Shown here: one piece after another, positions 29,786-39,892 of the stretch | Numbering within the stretch: position 1 is the stretch's first letter | Layout: every line of letters starts with the position of its first letter | Program-made: the position numbers and the translations under genes | Assembly (NCBI RefSeq): GCF_000010325.1 | Contig: NC_009662.1 | Location: 1,508,501 to 1,572,500 of the forward strand | DNA from: Nitratiruptor sp. SB155-2 | Lineage (GTDB): Bacteria > Campylobacterota > Campylobacteria > Campylobacterales > Nitratiruptoraceae | Reading direction: 5' to 3' | DNA: 64,000 nt | Notes under the pieces: model-generated | The model's database searches: none | What the model saw: only the letters and a program-made list of their open reading frames with translations | Told to the model about the DNA's origin: nothing

Positions 29786-31749
29786 AACAGAAGCTGTTCT
29801 TGTTCCTGATTATCTTTTGCAAGATCATCTTTTGATGGCTTGGAGATATCGGTATAATAGATCTTTTTTCCATTAATGATCATAGTTTTAACCCCTTCGG
29901 GGACTATAAATTTCCTTCGAAGCTGAGGATTGAGCCTATAGATCTCTTTGATCATCGCTCCCACCACCGGTGCAGAAGCCCTTCCTCCCGCCTCTCTTTT
30001 TTTGAGCGGAGAATTGTCATCTTGACCGAACCAAACAACAGTTTCGATATCCGGTGTAAACCCACAAAACCAGGCATCCACATAATTGTTGGTTGTCCCT
30101 GTTTTCCCTGCCACTTCAACACCTGGGACTCTCGCTCGGGTACCCGTACCTCTTTTGACCACATCACGTAATATATCTACGATCAAAAAGGCTTGTTTGG
30201 GCTCCTCAATCTTTTTGGACCGAAGCTGTGATTCAAAAACGATTTTTCCATCCTTATCATGGATACTCAAAACGATTCTCGGTGTAATACGAATACCGTA
30301 GTTTGGAAATACAGAATAGAGTCCTGCCAGTTCCAAAGGAGATACAACTACGCTTCCCAAAGCGATAGAGAGATCTTTTGGTATCTTAGTAAAACCAAAC
30401 TCCTTCAATCCTTTGTAAACATTGGTCAAACCCAGATCTTCCACTAAATTGATTGTTGCCAGATTTCTGGAGTGTATGAGTGCCTCACGTAATGGAATCT
30501 CCCCTTCAAAATTCTTTTCATAGTTCTTTGGTTTCCATATCTGTTTCTCCCCGTCAACCTCAAATTCATAGCTTCTTGCGATATCCGGTATTTTTGTGAT
30601 CTGAGAATAGCCATGATTGAGAGCGATTTGATAAATAAACGGTTTAATGGCACTTCCTGGCTGCCGTTTTGCCTGGGTAGCTCTGTTGAATGAACTCTTC
30701 GTATAGTCCACTCCTCCAACAAGCGCCAAAACTTCCCCAGTTTTTGGCTTGAGAGTAACCAAAGCACCATTGAGATTTGAGTAGTTGTAATCTTTGCCTC
30801 TTTGCTTGATCGCTTCGTATCCTGCCCTTAGCTTCTCTTTTGCAATGTTTTGGAGTCGCAGATCAATGGTTGTATAGATTGCATATCCGCCTGTTTTGAT
30901 ATCTGGAAAGAGTGGACCAAACCTTCGAATCACCTCATCGACAATATATGGTGCACTGTTTTTTGTCAAAGTATCGTCGTACACTATTGGCTTTTCTTGA
31001 ATCGCTTCGGTAAACATCGCTTCATTGATCCAACCAAGTTCATGCATACGGGTAATGACCCGATTGGCCCTTTTGAGAGCCTCTTGATAATGTTTGGTAG
31101 GATCGTAATAGCTTGGCGCTCTTGGAAGTCCAACGAGCATGGCGATCTCTTTGAGTGTCAGCTGAGAGAGATTTTTGTGAAAATATCCCTTTGCAGCTGT
31201 TTTGATACCGTAATATCCATGCCCAAAAAAGACCTGATTGAAATAGCGCTCCAAAATCTGCTCTTTTGTGAGTCTTCGTTCCACCTCCAGTGCTATAAGA
31301 GCCTCTTTTATCTTTCTTTGCAGTTTCTTTTCACGCGAGAGTACCATGTTTTTAACCAACTGTTGCGTGATGGTACTGGCTCCTTCAACAAACCTTCTTG
31401 CTTTGATATCTTTGAGCAGAGCTCTAAAAATAGCATCGAAATTGATGCCGGGATGTTCAAAGAATTTCGTATCTTCAATGGCTAAGAGCGCTTCAATCAC
31501 CCGCGGCGGTATCTCTTCGTATCGCACATACTCTCGATTTTGACCTAAAAACACATTGGCGATCAGTTTTCCGTTCCTATCATATATCTTTGTCGTAAGC
31601 TTTGGATGATAGTTAACGATAACATCCGCTTTGGGAGCTACCTCTTTGTACAGTGTGGCTGCATAATAGATTCCAAACCCAATACCTACTATCGATACAA
31701 TCAAAAATATTGTAAAGAAAAAAGAGATAATTTTTTTCAGTATCTTCAT
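29782..31749 (-). CDS. penicillin-binding protein 1A (bifunctional transglycosylase/transpeptidase)
   Basis: Class A PBP for peptidoglycan polymerisation and crosslinking. A membrane anchor (about 9-30) precedes a GT51 domain with EDTKFFEHPG, GASTITQQLVKNM, RKIKEALIALEVER and GHGYYGIKTAAKGYF. The transpeptidase domain has SAIKPFIYQIA (SxxK), SRNLATINLV and GKTGTTNNYVDAWF (KTG). The 655-residue length is normal. The start overlaps the ABC ATPase stop (ATGA). Conserved alaS-maf-pbpA order is seen in Campylobacter; here several genes are inserted. Confidence 0.96.
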   Translation of the reverse strand: MKILKKIISFFFTIFLIVSIVGIGFGIYYAATLYKEVAPKADVIVNYHPKLTTKIYDRNGKLIANVFLGQNREYVRYEEIPPRVIEALLAIEDTKFFEHPGINFDAIFRALLKDIKARRFVEGASTITQQLVKNMVLSREKKLQRKIKEALIALEVERRLTKEQILERYFNQVFFGHGYYGIKTAAKGYFHKNLSQLTLKEIAMLVGLPRAPSYYDPTKHYQEALKRANRVITRMHELGWINEAMFTEAIQEKPIVYDDTLTKNSAPYIVDEVIRRFGPLFPDIKTGGYAIYTTIDLRLQNIAKEKLRAGYEAIKQRGKDYNYSNLNGALVTLKPKTGEVLALVGGVDYTKSSFNRATQAKRQPGSAIKPFIYQIALNHGYSQITKIPDIARSYEFEVDGEKQIWKPKNYEKNFEGEIPLREALIHSRNLATINLVEDLGLTNVYKGLKEFGFTKIPKDLSIALGSVVVSPLELAGLYSVFPNYGIRITPRIVLSIHDKDGKIVFESQLRSKKIEEPKQAFLIVDILRDVVKRGTGTRARVPGVEVAGKTGTTNNYVDAWFCGFTPDIETVVWFGQDDNSPLKKREAGGRASAPVVGAMIKEIYRLNPQLRRKFIVPEGVKTMIINGKKIYYTDISKPSKDDLAKDNQEQEQLLF

Positions 31750-32450
31750 GTCCGAAACTCTCTGTTGGCAAAATTGGACTCAATCAGTATTTTCGTATAT
31801 TCTGTTCTTGGATGGGTAACGACTGAATCGAGCGGACCCTCCTCCAAAATTGTACCATCTTTGATCACAGCGATTTCTTTGCAAAGTTTTTGTGCGCTTT
31901 GTATATCATGGGTTACAAAAAGCATCAAAAACTCCATCCGTTCTTGCAAATTTTTTAAAAGCCGCAACACCATCGCTTTGGTTTTAGGATCGAGGGCAGT
32001 AGTGGGCTCATCTAGTAGGAGCAGTTTCGGTTCTTGCACAAGGGCCATAGCGATAACTACTCTTTGTACCTGACCCCCGCTTAGCTGGGGAGGATATCTC
32101 TCCAAAAAAGAGCCATCAAGTCCCACCATTGTCAACATATGAGCCGCTTTTATCTTGGGAGCAAAAAATTGATCTTTTATTTTTGTCAGTGGACTCAACG
32201 AGGTAAAAGGGTTTTGTGGAACGAGAGATAGCGTCTGTCCTCGAACAAGCTCATACTCCCACTCATACTCTATTTGAGAGTGAAGATTTTTCGGTAGCAG
32301 TCCAAGCAAGGCCTTGAGTGTCAGACTCTTTCCACTGCCGCTTTGTCCCACCAACGCCAATGAATGATGAATCTCAAAAGAGATATCGACAAGCTTTTTT
32401 CGTTGGTTTTTATCGATAATCTGCACCCTCTTACAAACAAATGGCTTCAT
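31746..32450 (-). CDS. orphan Dpp/Opp-type ABC transporter ATPase
   Basis: A 234-residue cytoplasmic ATPase of the DppD/DppF/NikD type. Walker A is GQSGSGKSLTLKALLG, the signature LSGGQVQRVVIAMAL, and Walker B LLLLDEPTTALD, followed by VTHDIQSAQKLCKEI. It is shorter than DppD (about 320) and lacks much of the C-terminal oligopeptide domain. It has no adjacent permease. The DppB-like permease at 2460-3416 is a possible distant partner. It is coupled to the BioF-type gene by an ATGA overlap. Confidence 0.88.
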   Translation of the reverse strand: MKPFVCKRVQIIDKNQRKKLVDISFEIHHSLALVGQSGSGKSLTLKALLGLLPKNLHSQIEYEWEYELVRGQTLSLVPQNPFTSLSPLTKIKDQFFAPKIKAAHMLTMVGLDGSFLERYPPQLSGGQVQRVVIAMALVQEPKLLLLDEPTTALDPKTKAMVLRLLKNLQERMEFLMLFVTHDIQSAQKLCKEIAVIKDGTILEEGPLDSVVTHPRTEYTKILIESNFANREFRT

Positions 32451-33505
32451 GAAAGCATCTCCAAAACTTTCACAAAGTCTTCTTCGCTCTCTCCGAGTCT
32501 TGCAATGACACGGATGATCGGTTTTTGGACGGTTGGAGGGCGAATAGCACCCACAAGATAGCCTTGTTCTAGCAGTTCTTGCTGCACATTCAATACATCT
32601 TTTTTCTCTATATCTACGATGAGTCCCGGTGTTTCATAGCCAAAATCTTTTGCGATAGACTGCCTTTTTTGAATCGCTTTGTACAAAAACTCTCTTTTGT
32701 TGGTAATCTCTTGAAGCGCTTCATGTGCCAACGCTACATCCATAAGTGACAATGCAGTGGTGTAGATTATACTTTTTGCCCGATTTTCCAGATAGGAGAC
32801 AATTTCGCTACTAGCCAAGATATACGCTCCATAACTTGCATAGGCCTTGCCAAGCGTTCCCATTTTGATATGCATCGGTGAAGGCTTTATGTTGTAATAG
32901 TCAAAAACACCCAGAAGACTCTTTCCTACGACTCCACTACTATGAGCTTCATCGACGATCAAAAGAGTATCTTTGGCAACCTCAAAAATTTCAGGATTGA
33001 GAATATCCCCACTCATGGAGTAGATCCCCTCAACGGCAACTATTGCTCTATCAAAACCACCTTTTTGTAGTCTTTTTTGTAAATCTTCTGCATCATTATG
33101 AGCAAAAAACTCTACCTGTTCAACAAGCCTTGAAGCCAAAATACCGCTAGCATGAAACTCCTCATCCATGAAAAGTTTATCTTTTTTTCTCACTAAGGAT
33201 TCTATGAGTGCCAGGTTTGCCAAAAATCCGCTTCCTACCGTTATACAACTCTCAAATCCATTGAGCCGACACAACGCTTCTTCGAAGGCTTGATGAATGG
33301 GAGTATAACCGTTGATTAAAGCGGAAGCTTTAGAAGTGTTGTAAGAAAATTGCAATACTTTTTCATACGCTCTTTTCAAAAGCTCTTTGTCATGAGCAAG
33401 TCCCAGGTAGTCATTGGAAGCAAAATCTTTGACATCAAGAGGAAAAAGTCGTCTTTTGCGAAAACGTCTGGAACGCTGCAAGGCCTTCAGCTCTTTTTCA
33501 TACAT
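32447..33505 (-). CDS. BioF/Kbl-family aminotransferase-fold acyltransferase
   Basis: PLP enzyme of the alpha-oxoamine synthase family. 8-amino-7-oxononanoate synthase (BioF) is the likeliest member. PLP residues are the Schiff-base K220 in KMGTLGKAYASYG, D185 and H188 in LIVDEAHSSGVVG, and H118. The N terminus has FASNDYLGLAHD. Length (352) is about 30 less than usual BioF. No other biotin genes are near, so 2-amino-3-ketobutyrate ligase or a lipid-related role is possible. It overlaps the kinase-like gene by eight bases. Confidence 0.85.
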   Translation of the reverse strand: MYEKELKALQRSRRFRKRRLFPLDVKDFASNDYLGLAHDKELLKRAYEKVLQFSYNTSKASALINGYTPIHQAFEEALCRLNGFESCITVGSGFLANLALIESLVRKKDKLFMDEEFHASGILASRLVEQVEFFAHNDAEDLQKRLQKGGFDRAIVAVEGIYSMSGDILNPEIFEVAKDTLLIVDEAHSSGVVGKSLLGVFDYYNIKPSPMHIKMGTLGKAYASYGAYILASSEIVSYLENRAKSIIYTTALSLMDVALAHEALQEITNKREFLYKAIQKRQSIAKDFGYETPGLIVDIEKKDVLNVQQELLEQGYLVGAIRPPTVQKPIIRVIARLGESEEDFVKVLEMLS

Positions 33506-34019
33506 CCAAAGCCTCTACAATTTTTTTATAACCTGCTGTTTTCTCTTTTTTATATAATTCTATTGCCTCTTTCAGATCGTACTCTTTACAGTAAAATCCA
33601 ACGATTTGCAAAAGATTTCGGGGTTTGGGACTCTCTTTGGCCCTTTCAAAATCGATCACCTTGCACCACCTTAGCTTTGGATCAAACAATATATGATAGT
33701 AGCGTCCTAGTTCCGTGTGCCAGATATGCGCTTTATCCAAAATGTATCCAATCTCCAAAGCTAAACGAAGCGCTCTTTTTTTATCTCGCTTCAAGGCCTC
33801 TTTCATGGAAATTCCATCAATATACTCCATGACGATGTAATCTGGCCCATACTCGTACAGTTTTGGAACGAAACCGAGAGGTTGAAGTTTTTGCAATATT
33901 TTTATCTCATTTTGAATGGTATTTGGCTTGTTGGGTTTTTGCTTTTTGAGAACAGCTTTTTGATCAAAATAGTCTATGAGATAGATTTCGCCACGGTTGC
34001 CTTCAAAGATCTTTTGCAA
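33498..34019 (-). CDS. atypical protein kinase-like protein
   Basis: A 173-residue protein with a reduced kinase fold. Visible are the ATP-binding lysine K25 (AVLKKQKP), a possible C-helix glutamate E38 (IQNEIKIL), the hinge IVMEYIDGISM, and D123 in KVIDFERAKE. The catalytic-loop histidine-aspartate is altered to H101-T-E103 (HTELGRYYHIL) and the downstream Asn to His. The pattern resembles the archaeal-type predicted Ser/Thr kinase group (COG2112-like), judged from memory. It starts with TTG inside the end of maf (17-base overlap). Activity and substrate are unknown. Confidence 0.72.
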   Translation of the reverse strand: MQKIFEGNRGEIYLIDYFDQKAVLKKQKPNKPNTIQNEIKILQKLQPLGFVPKLYEYGPDYIVMEYIDGISMKEALKRDKKRALRLALEIGYILDKAHIWHTELGRYYHILFDPKLRWCKVIDFERAKESPKPRNLLQIVGFYCKEYDLKEAIELYKKEKTAGYKKIVEALDV

Positions 34020-34560
34020 TTTCAGCCAGCCTTTCTACCTGAAGTCCCATCGCTGTCGATTCTCTCCCTAGAACCTCTTTGATATATTTTTTACAAAACC
34101 CCTCTACCATACAAGCACCAGCTTTTCCTCTCCACTGGCCACTTTTAAGATAGTTTTGCAAATCTTCTTCGTCAAATGGAGCAAAAATGTAGCTTGTTAC
34201 GTCAAGATCTTCTACTGTTTTCTCTTTATCTTTATAGATCATGCAGGTGATAATATCTACTTTGTTTCCGCTCTGTTTTTGCAAGATCTTTCTAGCCTCT
34301 TCTTCATCCTTGGCTTTTCGAAGAATTTCATCGCTAACGGCTACGACCGTGTCTGCAGCAACGATCGGTATTTCAAGGCCATATTTTTCAACAGCTGCTT
34401 CCATCTTTCCTCTTGCAGCTGCGCAAACAAAATCTCTAGGATTTTTATATACCTTTAAAAGTTCCTCTTCATCAAAGTCGACTGGACTTTGAATGAACTC
34501 AATTCCAGTATCTTGTAAAAGTTTCGCCCTTGTCTCACTTGTACTGGCAAGTCGTATCAT
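34003..34560 (-). CDS. maf: Maf-type nucleoside triphosphate pyrophosphatase
   Basis: House-cleaning enzyme hydrolysing non-canonical or regular NTPs to NMP. Motifs are [34 protein letters not shown] and the C-terminal [14 protein letters not shown]. Length is 185. Starts on the speD stop (ATGA). Near alaS, as in Campylobacter. Confidence 0.94.
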
Positions 34561-34976
34561 CCGATTTTTTTATCTCCACAATTTCCCGTAATACAACTGC
34601 CACCAGGTTTGTGGCGAAGATCTGGAATATTCAAAACACCTCGTAAAATTGTCTCTACCGTAGCATTCTGCGTCTGGAAAACCTCTTTGAGATATTCATG
34701 GGCTTTCATGGGATCCACATGATCGCCACATGTAAACACATCCACCGCTGCAAACCCATATTCGGGCCAGGTATGGATCGTCAGATGCGACTCACTGATG
34801 ACCACGACACCACTCACGCCATATGGCTCAAACCTGTGAAACGATTTTCCTATTACCGTCGCTCCTGCAATCTCGGCAGCCTTTACCAGCGCCTCTTCCA
34901 CTTTCTGCACGTCATTAATCGCATTTTCATCACATCTATAATATTCTGCCAAAAGATGCTTTCCCAAAGATTTCAT
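34557..34976 (-). CDS. speD: S-adenosylmethionine decarboxylase, prokaryotic type
   Basis: Makes decarboxylated SAM, the aminopropyl donor for spermidine. This is the short prokaryotic form of 139 residues. The self-cleavage site, which makes the pyruvoyl group, is [20 protein letters not shown]. The cysteine and His in FTCGDH are also conserved. No speE is in the window. It is coupled to maf. Confidence 0.95.
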
Positions 34977-34987
34977 TGCATTCCTTT

Positions 34988-35458
34988 CTAAAATCCTCTC
35001 AATACCAATCCAAAATAGAGTGCCATAATCCCCAAAAAGATATTGAGCGGTAACATATATTTCGCGATCGGTGCCAACATTTTCTTCGCCATCAAGTAGT
35101 TGCTTGAAAGATAGTAACTTTGCGCTTTAAATCGAAGCCAAACCATACCTGCGTAATTGAGTGTCATAACAAGCCATATGGCCTCTTTTACATGAACAAT
35201 CTTACTCAAATCGGTATGCCCTTGAAAACCAAAAGCATATGCCATGTACAGGCCTGTTGCCAAAATGATCACGATAAATGGGAATACCAAACCAAAAAGT
35301 CTTCCTGTAATTTCAAGAAGTCTTGCAAGCCGTACATGATCATCCTCGATATGCTGCATCGACGGATGTACCGCAAAGCGAATGGCTATCATACCACCTA
35401 CCCAGATTATGGCTCCAAGAACATGGAAAAAGATCACATATTTCATCAAATCACCCAT
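34988..35458 (-). CDS. four-helix membrane protein, CopD/HemJ-like
   Basis: A 156-residue inner-membrane protein with four predicted helices (about 5-25, 55-77, 88-107 and 132-152). Conserved-looking histidines are H13 ([14 protein letters not shown]), H31 (AVHPSMQHI) and H89, which could bind haem or copper as in CopD/HemJ-like proteins. The ATG at 35458 follows AGGAGGGG, a strong site just after the alaS stop. It is adjacent to speD. A role in metal or haem handling is only inferred. Confidence 0.72.
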
Positions 35459-35466
35459 GTCCCCTC

Positions 35467-38019
35467 CTATAGATGCTCTTTTGCATACTCTAAAGCTGCT
35501 TTCTTTGCTTCACCGATCTTCTCTGGATTTTTTCCACCCGCTTGCGCAAAATCTGGACGCCCTCCGCCACCGCCGCCAACGACTGGAGCGACACTTTTGA
35601 CCCAGTCACCAGCTTTGAGTTTCACTCCTTTTGCACCAGCAGCGATCAAAACTTTCTCGCCCCTTTTTTGAAAAAGCATCACTGCCAATTTTTCGTGTGC
35701 ATTTTTCAAATCATCTATGATTTTTTTGATATCCCCGGCATCTACCTCATCAATAACAACTCGGACGCCGTTGATCTCCTGGGAAGCAAGCTCTTTTGCA
35801 CTGACACTGCTTATATTTTTTATCTCTTGTTTAAGATCTTTTATCTCATCTTTGAGTTTCTTGATACCAAGAAGGATATCTTTATTTTTGACCTCTTCGC
35901 TGGCTTTCACTAAACTCTCTCTCCACGATTTCGCCAATTTGACTGCACTCATACCACATACGGCTTCGATCCTTCTGACTCCACTGCTAACCCCTGACTC
36001 TTTTGTAATAAAAAAGGAGCCAATCTCCGCACTGTTTTTCACATGCGTCCCACCACACAACTCTACACTCACATCGCCGAACTCGACAACCCTTACAACA
36101 TCGCCATATTTCTCACCGAACAGTGCCATCGCTCCTTTTTCTTTCGCTTTGTCGATTGGCATCTCCTCCACTTTTGCTTCAATTCCCTGCGCAATCACTT
36201 CGTTGACAAAATTCTCAATTCGTTCAATCTCTTGGGCATTCAAAGGCTTTGGATGGGAAAAATCGAATCGCAGTCTATTCGCTTCAACCAAACTTCCTTG
36301 CTGCGTCACATGCTCTCCCAAAATTTTGCGAAGTGCAGAGTGTAAAATGTGGGTAGCGGAATGGTGCTTGGCGATTTCTCTTCTACTCTTATCGACAACC
36401 GCTTCAACCGCTTCATCTTTTTTGACCTCTTTTATCGCTTCTACAAGACTCATATTGAGATCAAAAAATTTCTTCGTATCAAGGACTTTTGCGATTTTTT
36501 CACCCTCATACAGGCGTATTTCACCTCTATCTCCAATTTGTCCACCACTTTCGGCATAAAATGGGGTCTCTTCCAGTAAAATCCATCCCTTTTGTCCTGG
36601 TTTCAAAGATTCGCATTTTTTGAAACTCTCATCCAAAAGGCCTGTGATGATAGTATGGGCTTTTAGTTTCTCATATCCCACAAACTCGTTTTTCAGACCC
36701 AACAACTCTTTGAAATCGCCACTTAATGCTACGTCCCCGCTTCCCTTCCATGCAGCTTTCGCCCTTTGGCGTTGCTCTTGCATAAGCGTTTCGAAGCGCT
36801 CTTTATCTAGTCGAAGTCCCTTTTCTCTGAGCATATCTTCGGTCAAATCGAGCGGAAATCCGTAGGTGTCGTAGAGTTTAAAAGCCACATCTCCGCTAAA
36901 GATTGTTTTCGTTTTGGCAAGTTCTTCTTCAAACAGTCTCATTCCTGCTTCGATGGTTTGATAAAAGCGCTCCTCTTCAGCACGAATCTGCTCTTTGACA
37001 GTGGAGAGTTTTTCATACAGATAGCTGTAGTGTCCTCCCATTATTTCAGCTACTTTATCTGCCAACCGATACATAAACGGCTCTTTGAGACCAAGCAGAT
37101 AGCCGTGGCGAACACCCCGTCTAAGAATTCTTCGAAGAACGTAGCCTCGGCCTTCATTGCTAAACATCACACCTTGACTAAGCAAAAAGGTCACGGCTCT
37201 GATATGGTCTGCAATGACACGAAAGCTCGCGCCCTCTTTATAGATGTATTTTTTCTTTGAAAGATCACTGATAGCATCGATAAGAGGCATGAAGAGTGAG
37301 CTGTCGTAATTGCTCAAAACTCCCTCTTTAATAGCGGTAATTCGCTCCAACCCCATTCCCGTATCGATACTCGGTTTTGGAAGCGGCAGCAGTTCACCCG
37401 CTTCGTTTCTTTCATACTGCATAAAAACAAGGTTCCATATCTCCAAAAAGCGATCACCATCACCGCCAAGATAGTCTTCGGGCCCTTTGAAATGCTCTTC
37501 ACCCTGATCATAGAAGATTTCACTACACGGTCCACATGGACCCGTATCGCCCATCTGCCAAAAATTGTCTTTGTCGCCAAATCGTTTTATCCGATCTTTT
37601 TTCACAAATTTTTGCCATATCTTTTCGGCTTCATCGTCACTTTCATGAACCGTCACCCAGAGCTTCTCAACCGGAAGTTCCAAAACTTCCGTCACAAACT
37701 CCCATGCATAGGCGATGGCTTCCTCTTTAAAATAGTCTCCGAAACTAAAGTTGCCAAGCATCTCAAAAAAGGTGTGGTGCCTTGCGGTATAGCCCACATT
37801 TTCGAGATCATTATGCTTTCCACCCGCTCTTATACAGGTTTGGCAGCTGGTCGCTCTTGGAACTTCAGCCGGCATTTCCCCAGTGAAGATCTTTTTAAAA
37901 GGCACCATCCCAGCATTCGTAAAAAGAAGGGTAGGATCTTCGGGCACGAGGGGTGCACTAGGGTAGATCGTATGCGCTTTGCTGGCAAAATAGTTTAAAA
38001 ACTCTTTTCGAATATCCAT
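35467..38019 (-). CDS. alaS: alanyl-tRNA synthetase
   Basis: Class II synthetase with editing. The aminoacylation domain (about 1-440) has [32 protein letters not shown] and [13 protein letters not shown]. The editing domain holds [13 protein letters not shown] and [16 protein letters not shown] (zinc ligands). The C-Ala domain ends with the glycine-rich [20 protein letters not shown]. Length is 850, slightly compact. It precedes the CopD-like, speD and maf genes. Confidence 0.98.
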
Positions 38020-38062
38020 ATGAAGCCTCGTTTCATAATTTTTAATGGGTTATTTTACCAAA

Positions 38063-39808
38063 TTACTGCTTCGGAGTGAGATAGCCTTCATTGACCATCT
38101 CTAGCACGATATCACGAAATACAGGGGCGGCTGTTTGTGAAGCGAAATGTCTTGTGTGAGGTTCTATGACGGTTACACCTATCGTATATCTGTGTGTACG
38201 ATCATCGGCAAAACCGAAAAAGGAACTGTTATACAGACGCACATACCGGCCATGTTTGACCCGGTGGGCGGTTCCAGTTTTCCCCCCTATAAAAAGACCC
38301 TCCACTTTGGCAACGGTCCCCGTTCCCTTTTCGACAACCTTGCGTAAAACATTACGCACCATAGCTGCAGTCTTTTCATCAATGACTCGTACTCTTTTGG
38401 GAGGTTTCAAAGCCACTCTTTTACCGCTTGGAGTTGTTAAAAAGGAGGCGATTCTTGGAGTGATGCGAATACCATCGTTATTGAAAACATTGTAGGCATT
38501 TAAAAGCTGCATAAATGTCGCCTTGATTCCATAGCCATACCCTACCGTCGCTTTGTAGATTTCGCTTCTGAATTTATATACAGGTATGAGATAGCCGCTA
38601 TGCTCATAGGGTAAGTCAATCCCTGTTTTTTGGGAAAATCCAAACTTTTTGAGTCCATTGTAAAACTCTGTTTGCGAAAGTTTTTGTGCTAGCTGAGCGA
38701 TACCGATATTGCTGGAATAGACAATCACATCTTCCACACCCATCCAACCCATTTTATGTTCATCGGTGATGATTTTTCGCCCCAACCTATATCGACCGTT
38801 GTACCCAAAAACGATATCGTACAGTGATATATGTTTGTTTTGCAGGAGCAACGCAAAAGTGATCGGTTTCATGACAGAACCCGGTTCGAACTCATACTCT
38901 ATCACTTTTGCATTGAGCGAGTTGTAGTCTTTTTTCCGAATATGCTTTGGATAGAATCGATTGGAAGAGGCAATGGCCAATATCTTCCCACTTCCGCTCT
39001 CCATAACCGCTGCAATGATCTCTTTTGCTTCAAGGTCTTTTTTATGAGTATCCAAAATTTTTTCGAGGTTTTTTTGAAGCAACATATCCACATTGAGATA
39101 GACATTGTACCCATCGATACGCTTTTTGACGAAAGTGTCTTTATTGAAGATGATGTTATTTCCTATATCCCTTTTACCACGGATAATGCCGTCTTGTCTT
39201 GGCCGTATCCACGATTCATAGTATTTCTCTATCCCCTTGACACCCTCGATCCGGGTATACCGGTTCTCTTCATGCTTTCGCACATATCCTAAAATGGGGG
39301 TAAGTGTATCCCTGTATGGAAAAACCCTGCTCTCACCACTTTCTAAAATAGTCAATCCCTGCTTTATCACTCTGTTGCCTACTTTGTATGGGACAAACAT
39401 ATCCATACGATAGAGTTTTCTGGCTAAAGATTTAAGCTGATATGCGGTTTTTGTATCGATATTGTACGAAAGTACTACATACCCGCTTTTGCGAAGTTTC
39501 TTTCGTATCTTTCTTGGTTCAATTCCACTGAATATGGAAAAAAGTTTGACAAAAAGCTCTTTTTTATTTGGATCGATACATCGTGTATTGACGGCAACTT
39601 TATAGAGTTTGTTAGAGTAAGTCACCTGATACCCGTCACTGCTGACGATAGATCCACGAATGGCACGGTTTTTCTCTTCGATCACTAACCTTGGAAGTTT
39701 TCTCTCCTCGACGACAATTTTAAAAAGCACCGCTAAAAAAATCACAATTCCGAAAACAAAAAGCAAAAAAATGGAGACGATTTTATAGAGTTTTGCAGTT
39801 TGGTCCAT
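38063..39808 (-). CDS. ftsI: division-specific transpeptidase FtsI (PBP3/PBP2 class B)
   Basis: Class B PBP for septal peptidoglycan. An N-terminal helix (about 9-32) is followed by a dimerisation domain (RAIRGSIVSSDGYQVTYS) and a transpeptidase domain with the nucleophile in EPGSVMKPITFALLL, VYSSNIGIAQLA (SxN) and GGKTGTAHRVKHGRY (KTG). No PASTA domain is present. Length is 581. It is divergent from ftsW-murG, which fits a division cluster. Confidence 0.93.
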   Translation of the reverse strand: MDQTAKLYKIVSIFLLFVFGIVIFLAVLFKIVVEERKLPRLVIEEKNRAIRGSIVSSDGYQVTYSNKLYKVAVNTRCIDPNKKELFVKLFSIFSGIEPRKIRKKLRKSGYVVLSYNIDTKTAYQLKSLARKLYRMDMFVPYKVGNRVIKQGLTILESGESRVFPYRDTLTPILGYVRKHEENRYTRIEGVKGIEKYYESWIRPRQDGIIRGKRDIGNNIIFNKDTFVKKRIDGYNVYLNVDMLLQKNLEKILDTHKKDLEAKEIIAAVMESGSGKILAIASSNRFYPKHIRKKDYNSLNAKVIEYEFEPGSVMKPITFALLLQNKHISLYDIVFGYNGRYRLGRKIITDEHKMGWMGVEDVIVYSSNIGIAQLAQKLSQTEFYNGLKKFGFSQKTGIDLPYEHSGYLIPVYKFRSEIYKATVGYGYGIKATFMQLLNAYNVFNNDGIRITPRIASFLTTPSGKRVALKPPKRVRVIDEKTAAMVRNVLRKVVEKGTGTVAKVEGLFIGGKTGTAHRVKHGRYVRLYNSSFFGFADDRTHRYTIGVTVIEPHTRHFASQTAAPVFRDIVLEMVNEGYLTPKQ

Positions 39809-39892
39809 GTGCGGCGTTCTTAAATCTTTTTTTGGGTAAATATAGGTAGAATAATACTCTTAATGCTATAAAGATTGACTTAAAAGAGTCTT

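Noticed and set aside
35717-36559. Long open frame opposite alaS
   Set aside because: Complete overlap with conserved alaS motifs on the other strand; Ser/Phe/Leu-rich low-information translation typical of a shadow.
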